A stretch of DNA of 64,000 nucleotides from Sorex araneus. Lineage: Eukaryota > Chordata > Mammalia > Eulipotyphla > Soricidae. The position numbers were made by a program, and so were the translations under genes. This document shows positions 1-10,374 of this stretch, in pieces. The stretch lies in NCBI RefSeq assembly GCF_027595985.1, contig NC_073302.1, forward strand, positions 10,976,966-11,040,965, written 5' to 3'. A model generated the notes under the pieces. That model saw only the letters and a program-made list of their open reading frames with translations, ran no database searches and was not told the DNA's origin. Numbering within the stretch: position 1 is the first letter of the stretch; every line of letters starts with the position of its first letter.

Positions 1-240
1 GAGTGAAGTCAGTGAGAATGAAATGAACAGATACAGAAGGATCACTCGTGAGGGATATAAGATACACAGTAACAGAACAAACAAAGGCAACAGAATTGAA
101 GAGCTTATTCACAGAACGGAGTTTATGTGGATGGGTGGGTATGAATGATCAGAAACACAGGTAGGGGGAGGTGGGGCACTCTGATGATGGGTGTAGTGCT
201 AAAACTATATATGCATGAAACTATAGTTAACAGGTTAAAA
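1..240 (+). repeat. Degenerate L1 3'-end remnant
   Basis: The text resembles the end of an old mammalian L1 ORF2 and 3'UTR: a run about 'gagtgaagtcagtgagaatga' followed by 'gacagatacagaaggatcac'-like words. It is too decayed to assign a subfamily. From 241 to 639 the sequence is AT-rich and I see no gene or clear repeat. Confidence 0.4.
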
Positions 241-639
241 ACAAAAAACCAGTATCGTGTTCATTTAGTTTAATGTGTCTGTAAGATCACTAGTTTCTTT
301 CTAACATTTTTTATGGATAATGCATCCATTGATGTAAATGCATTTAATTTTTTTATTTTTGTGTTGTTATAAATAGTTACCTTTAGGTGGATCATTAATG
401 GTTTAATATATCTTTGTATTTCTATAGCGATTTCATGTATTTTACTAAACTTCATATTGATGAATTTACATATTTTACTTACATGATTTCCATAACTTTC
501 TCTTATTACCATTTTTTTGAAATGTGGGAGTACTGCTATTTATTCAGCCATTGATTAAGTTGACTGAGCTGGGCATGAACTCCACACTAGTATTTTCCTA
601 ATGTTAATTTTATTTTATTATTTTGTTATTATTTTTTCC

Positions 640-1022
640 CGTTTTTGATTCATCATGAGATACAGTTACAAAGCTTTTATGTTTGAGCTTCAGTCATACA
701 ATCATCAAACACCCATCTCTTCACCAGTGCACATTTTCCGCTACCAAAATTCCCAGTATTGCCGCCCCCTCACTCCCATTCCAACCCTGCCCCGCCTGTG
801 TTGAGCTTATATAGCTGAGTCAGAGGTGGTTTGTGGGTGTGTCTCCCACATACCTAACTGTTGGCTGTTTAATTTCTTGGTAAACTTGGTCCCAAGTTGT
901 TGGGGTCGGCCAAAGGCACAGAGGCAATTTTGGGGTAGCAGGAAGCCTGAAGGCACCATCAGGCTGCTGATGTACTCACCTCATAGGTACAGGTTGACCT
1001 GATGGCGGCACCATACCCTCAT
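640..1022 (-). mobile_element. Composite element, family B, copy 1 (L1-like 3' tail plus head 'B')
   Basis: On the minus strand this reads as a head of about 230 bp (790-1022) followed by an L1-like 3' tail (640-790) with the diagnostic words 'cagtgcac', 'gtatgactga' and 'gctttgtaactg'. The same head recurs at 1480-1701, again attached to an L1-like tail, and a 65-bp piece recurs alone at 24107-24172. No ORF is present, so any movement depended on L1 proteins. I do not recognise the head. Confidence 0.55.
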
Positions 1023-1029
1023 TCACACT

Positions 1030-1701
1030 AATTTAAAAAATTTTTTAATTGGATATTCATGAAATAGACCATTACAAAGCTTTTCATTATTGGGTTTCAG
1101 TCATACAATGATTCAGCACGTATCCCTCCACCAGTGCACACCACCCACTACCAATGTCCCCTGTTTCCCCACCACCACCATTCCACAAACCCCCACCCCA
1201 ACCCCCAAAATCCCTCTATGGGAGGCACTTTCCTTCTTGCTCTCTCTCTCCTTTTCCTTTTATGCATCATGGTTTGCAATAAGGTGCTAAGAGGTCGTAG
1301 TGGCGGTTTTGGATTGTGGAAGCAAGTGGCTGCTGGGGGCTCTGCTTGGGTGGGCCATCAGGCCAATCCACCCCACTCCAACTTGCTTCTGTCTGTTCAG
1401 CCATGCTCAGGTCCGAGATTAACTGTGGCCTTTGATTCCTTTCGAGATTTATCTATGGGTCTCTGAAATAAGGCCAATAAATGAGCTTGTATGACTGAAA
1501 CAGAGGTGGTTGGTGGGCATGGCTCCTACATACTTAACTTTTGACCATTTACTTCTTGGTAAACTTGGTCCCAAGTTGTTGGGGTCTGGCCAAATGCATA
1601 GCAGCAAATATGGGGTGTCAGGAAGCTTGAAGGCATCATCAGGCTGCTGATGCACTCACCCCACAGGTGTAGGTTGACCTGTTGATGGCACCATACCCCT
1701 G
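1030..1701 (-). mobile_element. Composite element, family B, copy 2
   Basis: Same arrangement as 640-1022: head at 1480-1701, L1-like tail at 1030-1240, with about 240 bp of additional L1 3'UTR-like sequence between them (it includes the 'tttgcaataaggtgctaag' word seen in other L1 tails). The two copies lie in the same orientation about 690 bp apart, so local tandem duplication is an alternative to two insertions. Confidence 0.5.
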
Positions 1702-1784
1702 TTACTACCATTTTGTACTCAACGTTTATCTTAGGAGATAAACTTAGAACTGTTGTTGTATGTTGTAAAAACATATATCTGGCC

Positions 1785-1950
1785 TCTCACTCTCTCTCTC
1801 TCTCTGTCTCTGTCTCTGTCTCTGTCTCTCTTTCTCTGATTTTGGGCAAACACAGCTGTGTGCTTACTCCTGGCTCTGTGGTTCGGGAAAACTCCAGGCA
1901 GTGCTTGAGATACTGTATGCTGGCTGGTGACCAAACCCAGTTCAGATTCA
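1785..1950 (-). mobile_element. Old SOR-type SINE, shared with unit 2
   Basis: A decayed minus-strand SINE with a (CT)n tract at its A-rich-tail side (1788-1836). It aligns to 16440-16640 in unit 2, so it was present before the segmental duplication. Confidence 0.6.
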
Positions 1951-2002
1951 TTTAAGGCAAGTTTGCTCTTCAGTATTTCTGTGGCCCAAAGACAAACACT
2001 TT

Positions 2003-3866
2003 AAAAATTGAGTTGTTAAGATGAACATACATGTGCAGATGTTGTTTCGATTGTACTTTTTTGCCTCTCTGGGATATATTCCCAGCAGTGGTATTGCTGG
2101 GTCAAATGGGAGCTCAACCTCTAGTTTTCTGAGAGTCGTCCATACTGTTTTCCAAAAGGGCTGAACTAGCCGGCATTCCCACCAGCAGTGTAGAAGGGTC
2201 CCTTTCTCCCCACATCCTCTCCAACAGCGGTTGCTTTTGTTCTTTTGGATGTGTGCCAGTCTCTGTGGTGTGAGGTGGTATCTCATGGTTGTTTTGATCT
2301 GCATCTCTCTGATGATTAGTGATGCAGAGCACTTTTTCATGTGCCTTTTGGCCATTCGTATTTCTTCCTTGGTAAAGTTTCTGTTCATTTCTTCGCCCCA
2401 TTTTTTGATGGGGTTGGATGTTTTCTTCTTGTAGAGTTCAACCAGTGCTTTATATACCATTGATATCAACCCCTTATCTGATGGGTATTGTGTAAATATC
2501 CTTTCCCATTCTGTGGATAGTCTTTGGATTCTGGTCACTGTATCTCTTGCGGTGCAGAAGCTTTTTAGTTTAATGTAGTCCCATTTGTTTATCTCTGTTT
2601 TTACTAGATTGCTTAGTTCCGTGTCACCTTTGAAGATACCTTTATCTTCAATATCGTGGAGGGTTTCGCCGACCTTGTCTTCAATGTACCTTATGGTTTG
2701 TGGTCTAATGTTGAGGTCTTTAATCCATTTTGATCTGACTTTTGTGCATGGTGTCAGGTCAAGGTCTAAACCCATTTTTTTGCATGTGGTTGTCCAGTTG
2801 TGCCAGCACCATTTGTTAAAGAGGCTTTCCTTGCTCCACTTCACATCTCTTGCTCCCTTATCAAAGATTAGATGATCATACATTTGGGGTTGTGTGTAGG
2901 GATATTCCACCCTGTTCCATTGGTCTACGGCTCTGCCTTTGTTCCAGTACCATGCTGTTTTAATTGTTACTGCTTTGTAGTAAAGATTGAGGTTGGGGAG
3001 GGTGATGCCTCCCATCATCGCAGCACTGTTTACAATAGCCAGAATCTGGAAAAAACCCGAATGCCCCAAAACGGATGACTGGTTGAGGAAATTTTGGTAC
3101 ATCTATACAATGGAATACTATGCAGCTGTTAGAAAAAAGGAAGTCAAGAATTTTGTAGTTAAGTGGATGGGCATGAAAAGTTTCATGCTGAGTGAAATGA
3201 GTCAGAAAGAGAGAGACAGACATAGAAAGACTGCACTCATCTATGGTATATAGAATATCAGAGTGGGGGACTAATACCCAAGAACCGTAGAAATAAGTAC
3301 CAGGAGGTTGACCCCATGGCTTCGCGGCTGGCCTCACGTTCCGGGGAAAGGTCAACTCAGAGAAGCGATCACCAACTACATTGTAGTCGAAGGCCATGTG
3401 GGGGAAGGGAGTTGCGGGCTGAATGAGGGCTAGAGACTGAGCACAGCGGCCACTCAACACCTTTATTGCAAACCACAACAGCTAATTAGAGAGAGAGAAC
3501 AGAAGGGAATGCCCTGCCACAGTGGCAGGGTGGGGTGGGGGGGAGATGGGATTGGGGAGGGTGGGAGGGACACTGGGTTTACGGGTGGTGGAGAATGGGC
3601 ACTGGTGAAGGAATGGGTTTCCTAACTTTGTATGAGGGAAGTATAAGCACAAAAGTGTATAAATCTGTAACTGTACCCTCACGGTGATTCTCTAATTAAA
3701 AATAAATAAATTATTAAAAAAAAACACTCACTAAAAATACTTCACTTTCTTTCAATCATGTTATGGAAAACATAATCATTCAAGGAAGAATTTGCCTACA
3801 GAATATCACACCCCTCTAAATAAAGTTTTGGAGAAACCACAAAAAAAAAAAAATTGAGTTGTTAAG
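2003..3866 (+). mobile_element. Young L1 insertion with twin-priming inversion, 3' transduction and 18-bp TSD
   Basis: The insert spans 2021-3848 and is bounded by AAAAATTGAGTTGTTAAG at 2003-2020 and 3849-3866. Its 5' part (2021-about 3014) is L1 ORF2 on the minus strand. At about 3016 the sequence switches to the plus strand and continues ORF2 where the inverted part stopped, as shown by the uninverted copy at 56215-56260. The L1 3'UTR runs to a first A-run near 3715. About 110 bp of non-L1 sequence follows, with an AATAAA at 3819-3824 and a terminal A-run (3841-3853). Unit 2 lacks this insertion near 16665, so it came after the duplication. Confidence 0.9.
2021..3014 (-). pseudogene. L1 ORF2 C-terminal segment (inverted half of the L1 insertion)
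   Basis: About 330 codons remain open on the minus strand and read as the L1 ORF2 region after the reverse transcriptase, including the Cys-rich C-terminal domain ([18 protein letters not shown]) and the LPFDPAIPLLGIYP word. There is no RT catalytic motif because the element is 5'-truncated. The long open frame reflects a recent insertion, not a cellular gene. The rest of ORF2 lies on the opposite strand from 3016. Confidence 0.9.
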
Positions 3867-4514
3867 TAACAATACTGGTGCTGCTCCCAGAGAATGAAGA
3901 CGGCAGTGAGAAAATCCACAGTTTTATGGATTATATCCGGTTTGACAAGGTCAATAACTATAGAAGGAATAAAGCAATTGAGTTGTTTTGTTGTTATAGT
4001 TTTAGGAGTTCTCTTAATAAGATGAGGGTTATTGTTTGTCATAATTGTGTTTTGTGATTTGTTTCAGTGGTCTGTGTTCGCCAAGATATTAGTTTCTTTA
4101 TACTAAACATTTACTAGTGTGTAGATAGTCATAACTCATTCTTGACCTACATATATCCCTCAAAACCTTGGTGTCATTCTAGGAATTTTAGCATTTGAGT
4201 TCCCAGAGAGTCCAGACCAACTCAGCACATGTTATAATAATCACTTATGCTAGTGCCAACGTGCATACTCTGGAATGATGGATTTGGAGAGGGCGTCCCT
4301 GTTCATGGTTGATACTTATGCAAGAAGAGAGAAAACTTTTGTCTTAATAAGTTCTAATGAAAGTGAAAAACAGAAACAATTAGAAAGGAGAGAAAGAAAT
4401 CAAGTAGGAAAAATAGAAACATTTGGTCACCTGAACATTAGAACTCATTTTTATCTACATGTAAATAATACAAACAACTGATAATTATGCCTTAACATAT
4501 TTATGTATGAATAT
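3867..4514. other. Duplicated OR-flanking sequence, no gene seen
   Basis: Single-copy-looking 3' flank of OR gene 1. It aligns to about 16690-17210 of unit 2 with many substitutions and small indels. Short frames here are not conserved between the two copies. Confidence 0.7.
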
Positions 4515-4760
4515 ACCCACAATAGCACAGTAGGTAGGGCGTTTGCCTTGCATGCAGCAGACCGGGGTTCTAGTCCTCCATCCTTCTCAGAAAGCCCGGC
4601 AAACTACTGAGAGTATCTTGCCCACATAGCAGAGCCTGGCAAGCTACCGTAGCATACTCGATATGCCAAAAACAGTAACAAGTCTCACAATGGAGACATT
4701 ACTGGTGTCCGCTCTAGCAAATCGATGAACAATGGGACTACAGTGCCACAGTGCTATAAC
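4515..4760 (+). mobile_element. Type II SOR SINE (RTE-like tail), first of a tandem pair
   Basis: The tRNA-like head (gcacagtaggtagggcgttt) is followed by the type II body ('gagagtatc', 'gatatgccaaaaacagtaac') and the tail encoding an RTE-like C-terminus. It ends at 'cagtgctata' with no poly(A). A second complete copy follows directly. Confidence 0.85.
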
Positions 4761-5012
4761 CACAATAGCACAGCAGGTAGGGCGTCTGCCTTGCACACAG
4801 CTGACCTGGGTTCGATTCCTCCATCCCTCTTGGAGAGCCCAGCAAGCTACCGAGAGTATTCTGCCCCTATTGCAGAACCTGGAAAGCTCCCCGTGGCGTA
4901 TTCGATATGCCAAAAACAGAATACAAGTCCCACAATGGAGATGTTACTGGTGCCCATTCAAGCAAACTGATGAACAACAGGACGACAGTGCTCCAGTGCA
5001 GTGCTATACTCC
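4761..5012 (+). mobile_element. Type II SOR SINE, second of a tandem pair
   Basis: Same structure as the preceding copy and also ending 'cagtgctata'. Unit 2 has neither copy at the matching place near 17215, so the pair arrived after the duplication. Confidence 0.85.
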
Positions 5013-5550
5013 TATACATCTACAGTTTATTCATGTGAATTATTTTTGTATTTAAAAGTCACATATGTGTATCGTAAAACATAAAATTTCATAATCTATG
5101 TGATTTACACACATGGGTATAAATGTCACCATACCCTTTCCAATCGGGAAGTTATGGTTTGTTGTAATTCCTTCCTCATCCATTTCCATGCTGTTGTATT
5201 GAAGCATAGACAAAGTGTATAAACTTAAAATGTTGTCTTCAATTTCTATAAATGTATAAATGCATAAATGTATAAATGTATAAATTTCTATAAATGTAAC
5301 AGCCACTTTGAACAAGACTAGAAAACATTTATAGCACTCCCAAAGAACTAATTTCAAGCACCTGAAATATAGAGACATCATTAAACTTATTTAATTAGAA
5401 AAACAAATAAATCTGAACCCATACATTTATGACAGGGGCCATCTCCAGTAGTTCTGGTTTTGGCTAGAAATGAGCCTGACTGTAAAGTGCTCGGCCCGTC
5501 AATGTAAAGCTTCTCAGAACTGGTAGGAATCGATATGTAAGAGGAAATGT
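5013..5550. other. Duplicated OR-flanking sequence, no gene seen
   Basis: Aligns to about 17215-17770 of unit 2. It contains a short AT-rich repeat of 'tataaatg' words at about 5250-5300. No gene is recognisable. Confidence 0.65.
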
Positions 5551-5760
5551 AAAGCAATCACTGGGGCTGGAGCGATAGCACAGCATGTAGGGTGTTTGCC
5601 TTACACACGGCCAACCCGGGTTTGATTCCCAGCATCCCATATGGTCCCCTGAGCACTGCCAGGAGTAATTCCTGAGTGCAGAGCCAGGAATAAAACGCGT
5701 GCATTGTCAGGTTGACTCAAAAAAGCAAAACCAAACAAAACAAAAAAATAAAAGCAATCA
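5551..5760 (+). mobile_element. Type I SOR SINE with TSD
   Basis: The element (5561-5750) has A and B boxes, the type I body (cagcatcccatatggtcccc) and an A-rich tail. Direct repeats AAAGCAATCA lie at 5551-5560 and 5751-5760. The empty site is visible in unit 2 near 17770. Confidence 0.95.
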
Positions 5761-5929
5761 TTAAAAGTTTGTAGTGGAATGTAAGAATTTAAAGTATTGA
5801 AAATATGATTTATGTAAGCCTTTCTTTCTTTGACATTCTTTTTGCTTGTTTTCTTTCCTGGACCTTGAATATATAAAGAGAGAAAGGCTGACTTCTCTTG
5901 AAGCTCGTGGATATGGAGGACATTCTTTT

Positions 5930-6370
5930 TTAAAAAAAAAATTTTATTGAATCACCATGAGATAGTTACAAACTTTCATGTTTGGGTGATAATCTCACAG
6001 TGATCAAACACCCATCCCTCCACCCGTGCACATTCCCCACCACTGATATCCCGGATATTACCCCCCCTTTTCCACCCTCCCCCTGCTTCCATGGCAGACA
6101 ATATTCTCCACACCCTCTCTCTACTTTTGGGCATTATGGCTTGCAACACAGACACACTGAGGTCATCATGTTTGGTCCATTACCTACTTTCGGCATGCAT
6201 CTCCCATCCCAACAGGTTCCTCCAGCCATCATTTTCTTAGTGATCCCTTCTCTATTCCATCTGCCTTCTCCCCTCCACTCATGAAAGAGTCTTCCAGCTA
6301 TGGGGCAATCCCCCTGGCCCTTGAATCTACTGTGGAGTAGATACTGTGAACTCCTGCTAATTGGCCTGTT
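5930..6370 (-). mobile_element. L1 3'UTR insertion
   Basis: On the minus strand this is the shrew L1 3'UTR: the G-rich tract, 'cagtgcac'-type words and 'tctcatggtgattcaataaaa' before the A-tail, which reads as T-rich sequence at 5930. It is 5'-truncated with no ORF2 left and is absent from unit 2. Confidence 0.8.
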
Positions 6371-6623
6371 AACCAATCTCCCACCCCTGAGTTCTAGATA
6401 TGTTTAAGTAAGGTATCATGTACTCTTTAACTATTGGTAAGAAAATTTTAGATTCATTGCGAGTCAGTATGGGTAATAAAAGTTAATGTGTGTCAGCAGA
6501 GTAAGAACCTCTCTGATATGTGGGTCCAGACAATTTCAACTGAGCCGTCAGGACATCTATTTTGATATAATAATTTGAATCGTAACATTCTTGTTCATTA
6601 GGCTATATATATCTGTTAACTCT

Positions 6624-7577
6624 TCATCCTAAGATGTTTGACTTGCAGAACATCACCTTATTAGCAAACAACATTAAGGCTTGTTTTATATCTCTGTTTC
6701 TCAGACTATAGATGAAAGGGTTCAGCATGGGGGTGATTATCATATACATCACAGAAGCAGCTATTTCTTTAGCACTGGACATGGCTGGTGAGGAGAAAAA
6801 GTACACTTCTGCAATGGTCCCATAGAATAAAGCCACAACGAGGAGATGGGAACCACAGGTAGAAAGGACTTTGAAGAATTTCCTTGCAGAAGGATTTTTT
6901 AGGACAGTGGCCCATATGAAAATATATGATCCCATGATAAAAATGAATGGAATACATAAAACCATCCCTCCTTCAATGAATATGACCAGTTTATTGAGTG
7001 AAGTGTCTGAGCAGCTTATCTCCAGCAATGCTATTAGTTCACAGAAGAAGTGGGGGATGGTGATATCACCACAGAAGGACACTTGGATCAAGAGAAGAGC
7101 GTTTAGCAGAGAGTGCAAAAAACTGAAAAACATGCACCAACCTACTAATGAGATACATCGCTCCTGCCTCATGATCATGGTGTAGTGGAGTGGCTGACAG
7201 ATGGCTACATACCTGTCATAGGCCATCACTGCAAGAAGGAAATTGTCCATACAAGCAAAAAATATTAAAAAATACTCCTGAGAAACGCATCCTGAATAGG
7301 AGATGGACTTGTGATTACTCTGCATGTCCACCAACATTTTGGGAACCGTGACAGATGATAAAGTCACATCATTGGAGGCCAAGACACTGAGGAAGAAGTA
7401 CATGGGTGTGTGGAGGCGAGAGTCTATCATGATGAGCAGGACGATGAGCAGGTTCCCCAGTACGGTGGTCAGGTATATGACCAGGAAGAGGGTCAAGAAC
7501 CAGCCCTGTTGTTCTGGTGGTATAGGGAGACCCTGGAGGAGGAATTCAGAAACTCTGGTCTCATTCTGTCTCTTCAT
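6624..7577 (-). CDS. Olfactory receptor, family 1 subfamily J-like (tandem copy 1)
   Basis: A 317-residue seven-transmembrane odorant receptor expected in the cilia of olfactory neurons, signalling through Golf. Family motifs are intact: N-glycosylation site NET at 5-7, GN at 41-42, [10 protein letters not shown] at 55-64, C97 and C179 for the extracellular disulfide, [10 protein letters not shown] at 118-127, SY at 217-218, KVLSTCGSH at 236-244 and [14 protein letters not shown] at 283-296. I set the start at 7577. The open frame extends to 7604, but that codon is TTG and overlaps a good splice acceptor (7594-7595). Length and start match the OR1J group. Its closest relative here is 18997-18044, made by segmental duplication. 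The two differ at about 41 residues, 14 of them within residues 142-165 (TM4). Confidence 0.95.
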   Translation of the reverse strand: MKRQNETRVSEFLLQGLPIPPEQQGWFLTLFLVIYLTTVLGNLLIVLLIMIDSRLHTPMYFFLSVLASNDVTLSSVTVPKMLVDMQSNHKSISYSGCVSQEYFLIFFACMDNFLLAVMAYDRYVAICQPLHYTMIMRQERCISLVGWCMFFSFLHSLLNALLLIQVSFCGDITIPHFFCELIALLEISCSDTSLNKLVIFIEGGMVLCIPFIFIMGSYIFIWATVLKNPSARKFFKVLSTCGSHLLVVALFYGTIAEVYFFSSPAMSSAKEIAASVMYMIITPMLNPFIYSLRNRDIKQALMLFANKVMFCKSNILG

Positions 7578-7593
7578 GATGCTCCTCTTTCTT

Positions 7594-7595
7594 CT
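7594..7595 (-). promoter_or_regulatory. Splice acceptor before the OR gene 1 coding exon
   Basis: On the minus strand a pyrimidine-rich tract runs into 'gactcccag', 16 bases before the ATG at 7577. The same tract and the same 16-base spacing occur at 19014-19015 and 50127-50128. This fits the usual OR structure of an upstream non-coding exon spliced to an intronless coding exon. I did not locate the upstream exon or promoter. Confidence 0.7.
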
Positions 7596-7629
7596 GGGAG
7601 TCAAACAGAGGGAAATGTTTAGAACCTGA

Positions 7630-9559
7630 AAATAGCCATATTATAGTATCACAGTTTTTATATGAAAGTATAGCTATTTGTAGCTAGATTTTGTTCAAAA
7701 TTCATATGCATGAATCACCATTACTTATATGATAACTTATATATTTTTGTTAATATGGAAAAATACTTTGAACAACAGCTTAACTCATGCTCTGTACAAA
7801 GCACTATGCAAAGTACTATACACAAGAGTAAATAAGCAATGGAAAGTCTCAGTGTTGAAGGAGTGTACACCTTTCCATCTTGCCAAGTTAATTTAAATCA
7901 TTTACTATGAAAAAGACATGGATATTCAGAGTCAATTATTAGACATTTCCCATTAAATGATGTGAAACTCTCTACATTGATACAGAATGACTATAGTATA
8001 GATAAATGTCTACTCTAAGTTGATTCGGGGATATTATTTCTTGTCAACAAATGTGCCCATTATCATTAAACATAAACAAAATACTGACCACTAGCAAACA
8101 TTATTCCAGGCACTATTCCATGTGTTTTACAAATACTTTTAAAAATCCTCAGATAAAATTATCGGTATTCTTTTACGAGGAAGAAAAATCACATTATCTA
8201 AAAGTGCAAGGCTGAATCACTGTGCCCGATATTAATAGGTGAAAGCAATGACAACATGGATCCACTCACAATCTGTCTCTTAACCATGACACACTGGCTC
8301 TCCTAATTCTCATATTTAGCATGTCCAGACGTGCTAAGTGATATCATTCCAGCATAGTTGCAGGAGAAAATCTTTGCTGCACTTTGTATTAAACACTAAT
8401 AGCATGGCTGTTTATGCTCAGGGACACTGGTTCTATCTCTCCATGTCCTCTAAGTTTAATAGCAACCTGATCACTGTGTGGAGACATCAGGAATAAAGTA
8501 ACAATTTATAACCAACAGAGAGCTTTGATTCACACAGGATTTAACCTTTCAAGACAATGGTCCTTCACTTGGGGAAGGAAACCAGACTGTGTTCACAAAG
8601 TATGTGAAATGCTGTGTGTGCAAGTTCATTTTATCTATCTTTTATATGTATTGCCACAGTTCGGAGATTTATGAACCTTGGAGATTTATGACAAAAACTC
8701 TTAGTTTGGGGAGAGATACTTAAATTCCCTTCTGTTGACTGAACATTGATTATGTGCCAGGCATAGTGCTGAATGATTTGTGAACACTGTCCAATTTAAA
8801 TCTCAATATAGCACCGTAACCAAGCCTTAGTCAATCTTTTTCTATTCCAGTGGAAACTGAATATAAGAGATAGACATAGCAGTACCAGACTGTGGATTAG
8901 ACCACTTCTGACTATATAGAACTGAACTATGGATTAGACCTACTTCTGCCTACTGAGATAACAGAATAATAGGAATAAGTGAGTGAAACTTACTTAGGGA
9001 AGGATATGCACCTGATCCTGCCTGCTCAATGCAGTAATGTATCCATCATCGACAGACTCTTAAGATGGCTGAGGGCAAGAAAGATGGTCCCATTTACTCA
9101 TAGACATCACCGCAGGAATACTATATAAATCAGACCTCATTAATATCTCATAAACACAGAAACCTTGGTTGACATGCAATGATACTCATAAATGAAAGGA
9201 AAGATCACACATCCCTATACCACTCGGTAAGGATTTCAAAACTCCCATCCTGGCTTTGGGTAAACTCAGGAAATTTCTCCTATCTGTTGAGGAGCATATC
9301 TGTGTCTCTTCAGACTCTACAATCTCATGACTTAACTTACGTCTGTATACAAAGTTGGGAATTTGGAAGGATTGAATGAGAGAGGGGTGGAGATTTGGTA
9401 ACGAGAGTTCAAATCACACTCTGAGTGCTCTACACGAACTTCTTAGTACTGTGTTCCTTGGTCATGGAGAAAAGGAATCTTTATGTCATATATACTTTTT
9501 TTTTCTGGCTTCTGTCTAGGTCTCAGCTTTTCTTGGTCCCACACTCTCTATCTCTGTTT
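7630..9559. other. Duplicated 5' flank of OR gene 1, no gene seen
   Basis: About 1.9 kb of single-copy-looking sequence that aligns to about 19110-19200 and 20160-22460 of unit 2 around the insertions there. An upstream non-coding exon and promoter could lie here, but I cannot place them. The empty site for the unit 2 L1 (20696-21433) is near 8530-8542. Confidence 0.6.
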
Positions 9560-9702
9560 TTAACATTTTTTAGCCACACTAGGTGGTATTTAGTGCCTCT
9601 TCCTGCCTCTGTGATTAGGGGTCACTCCTGGTGGTGCCCAGAAACAATAGGCAATGCTGGGGATAGATCCACGGTTCACCATGTGCAAGTCAAGTGTCTT
9701 AA
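9560..9702 (-). mobile_element. Old SOR-type SINE, shared with unit 2
   Basis: A decayed minus-strand SINE carrying 'cactcctggtggtgcccag' and 'caatgctggggatagatcc'. It aligns to 23180-23330 in unit 2, so it predates the duplication. Confidence 0.6.
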
Positions 9703-10363
9703 TTATTATTATTATTGTTTTTATTGAATCACCATGTGGAAAGTTACAAAGTTCTCAGGCTTATGTCTCAGTTACACAATGCTCAAACACCCGTCCTTTC
9801 ACCAGTGCCCATATTCCACCACCAAAAAACCCCAGTATACCTCCCACCCCTCTACCCCTGCAGGCATAACTGAAAAGTTTCACTTCATTTTCTCTTTACC
9901 TTGATTACATTCCATATTTCAACACAAAACTCAGTATTGTTGTTGGAGTTTCAACACACAACTCATTATTGCTGTTGCAGTTTATCTCCCCAAAATACGG
10001 CCCTACTGACAAGGAAGCATTTGATAATTAGTTTTCCATTGATGAGAATGAGAAGATATGAAGTCGTGCAGCCACTACAGCGCAGAGTGGTTTAGGATTT
10101 CTGTATTTTAGTAATTAAGTTCAGGGAGATTTATGTTGGAAATTGCATCATTTCCCTTCCTGGGGCAGCATGGGGCTGAGACTTAGTTCACAGTCTAGAG
10201 ACATGGCTGCAAGCACTTGCTGGGACCAGAAGTAGTGTAGCTGGCTCTGGATCTTGGTCATTCAGCAGCAAAGCGGCCGTGCAAAAGCATGGCCACAGGG
10301 TTGAACATCGGCGGAACGCGAGCCGGTATCGCCCCGACCCGAGACTGCCCAAGTGTCCCACTC
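9703..10363 (-). mobile_element. Composite element, family A, short copy (661 bp)
   Basis: Minus-strand insertion. It begins with a GC-rich head (about 10130-10363), continues with sequence of the family A monomer type, and ends with an L1-like 3' tail (9703-9860). Near-direct repeats AAGTGTCTTAA (9692-9702) and AACTGTCTTAA (10364-10374) flank it, and unit 2 shows the empty site near 23330. It has no ORF. The same modules, in longer form, occur at 37965-39763. Confidence 0.75.
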
Positions 10364-10374
10364 AACTGTCTTAA

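Noticed and set aside
1948-3102. 384-codon open frame as a host gene
   Set aside because: It is L1 ORF2 C-terminal sequence inside an insertion with TSDs; its ends run into flanking DNA and an inverted L1 half.
6871-7185. Plus-strand ORFs antisense to the OR genes (also 18744-19049, 34564-34965 and 49979-50398)
   Set aside because: Shadow frames of conserved OR coding exons; their similarity between loci follows from the sense strand.
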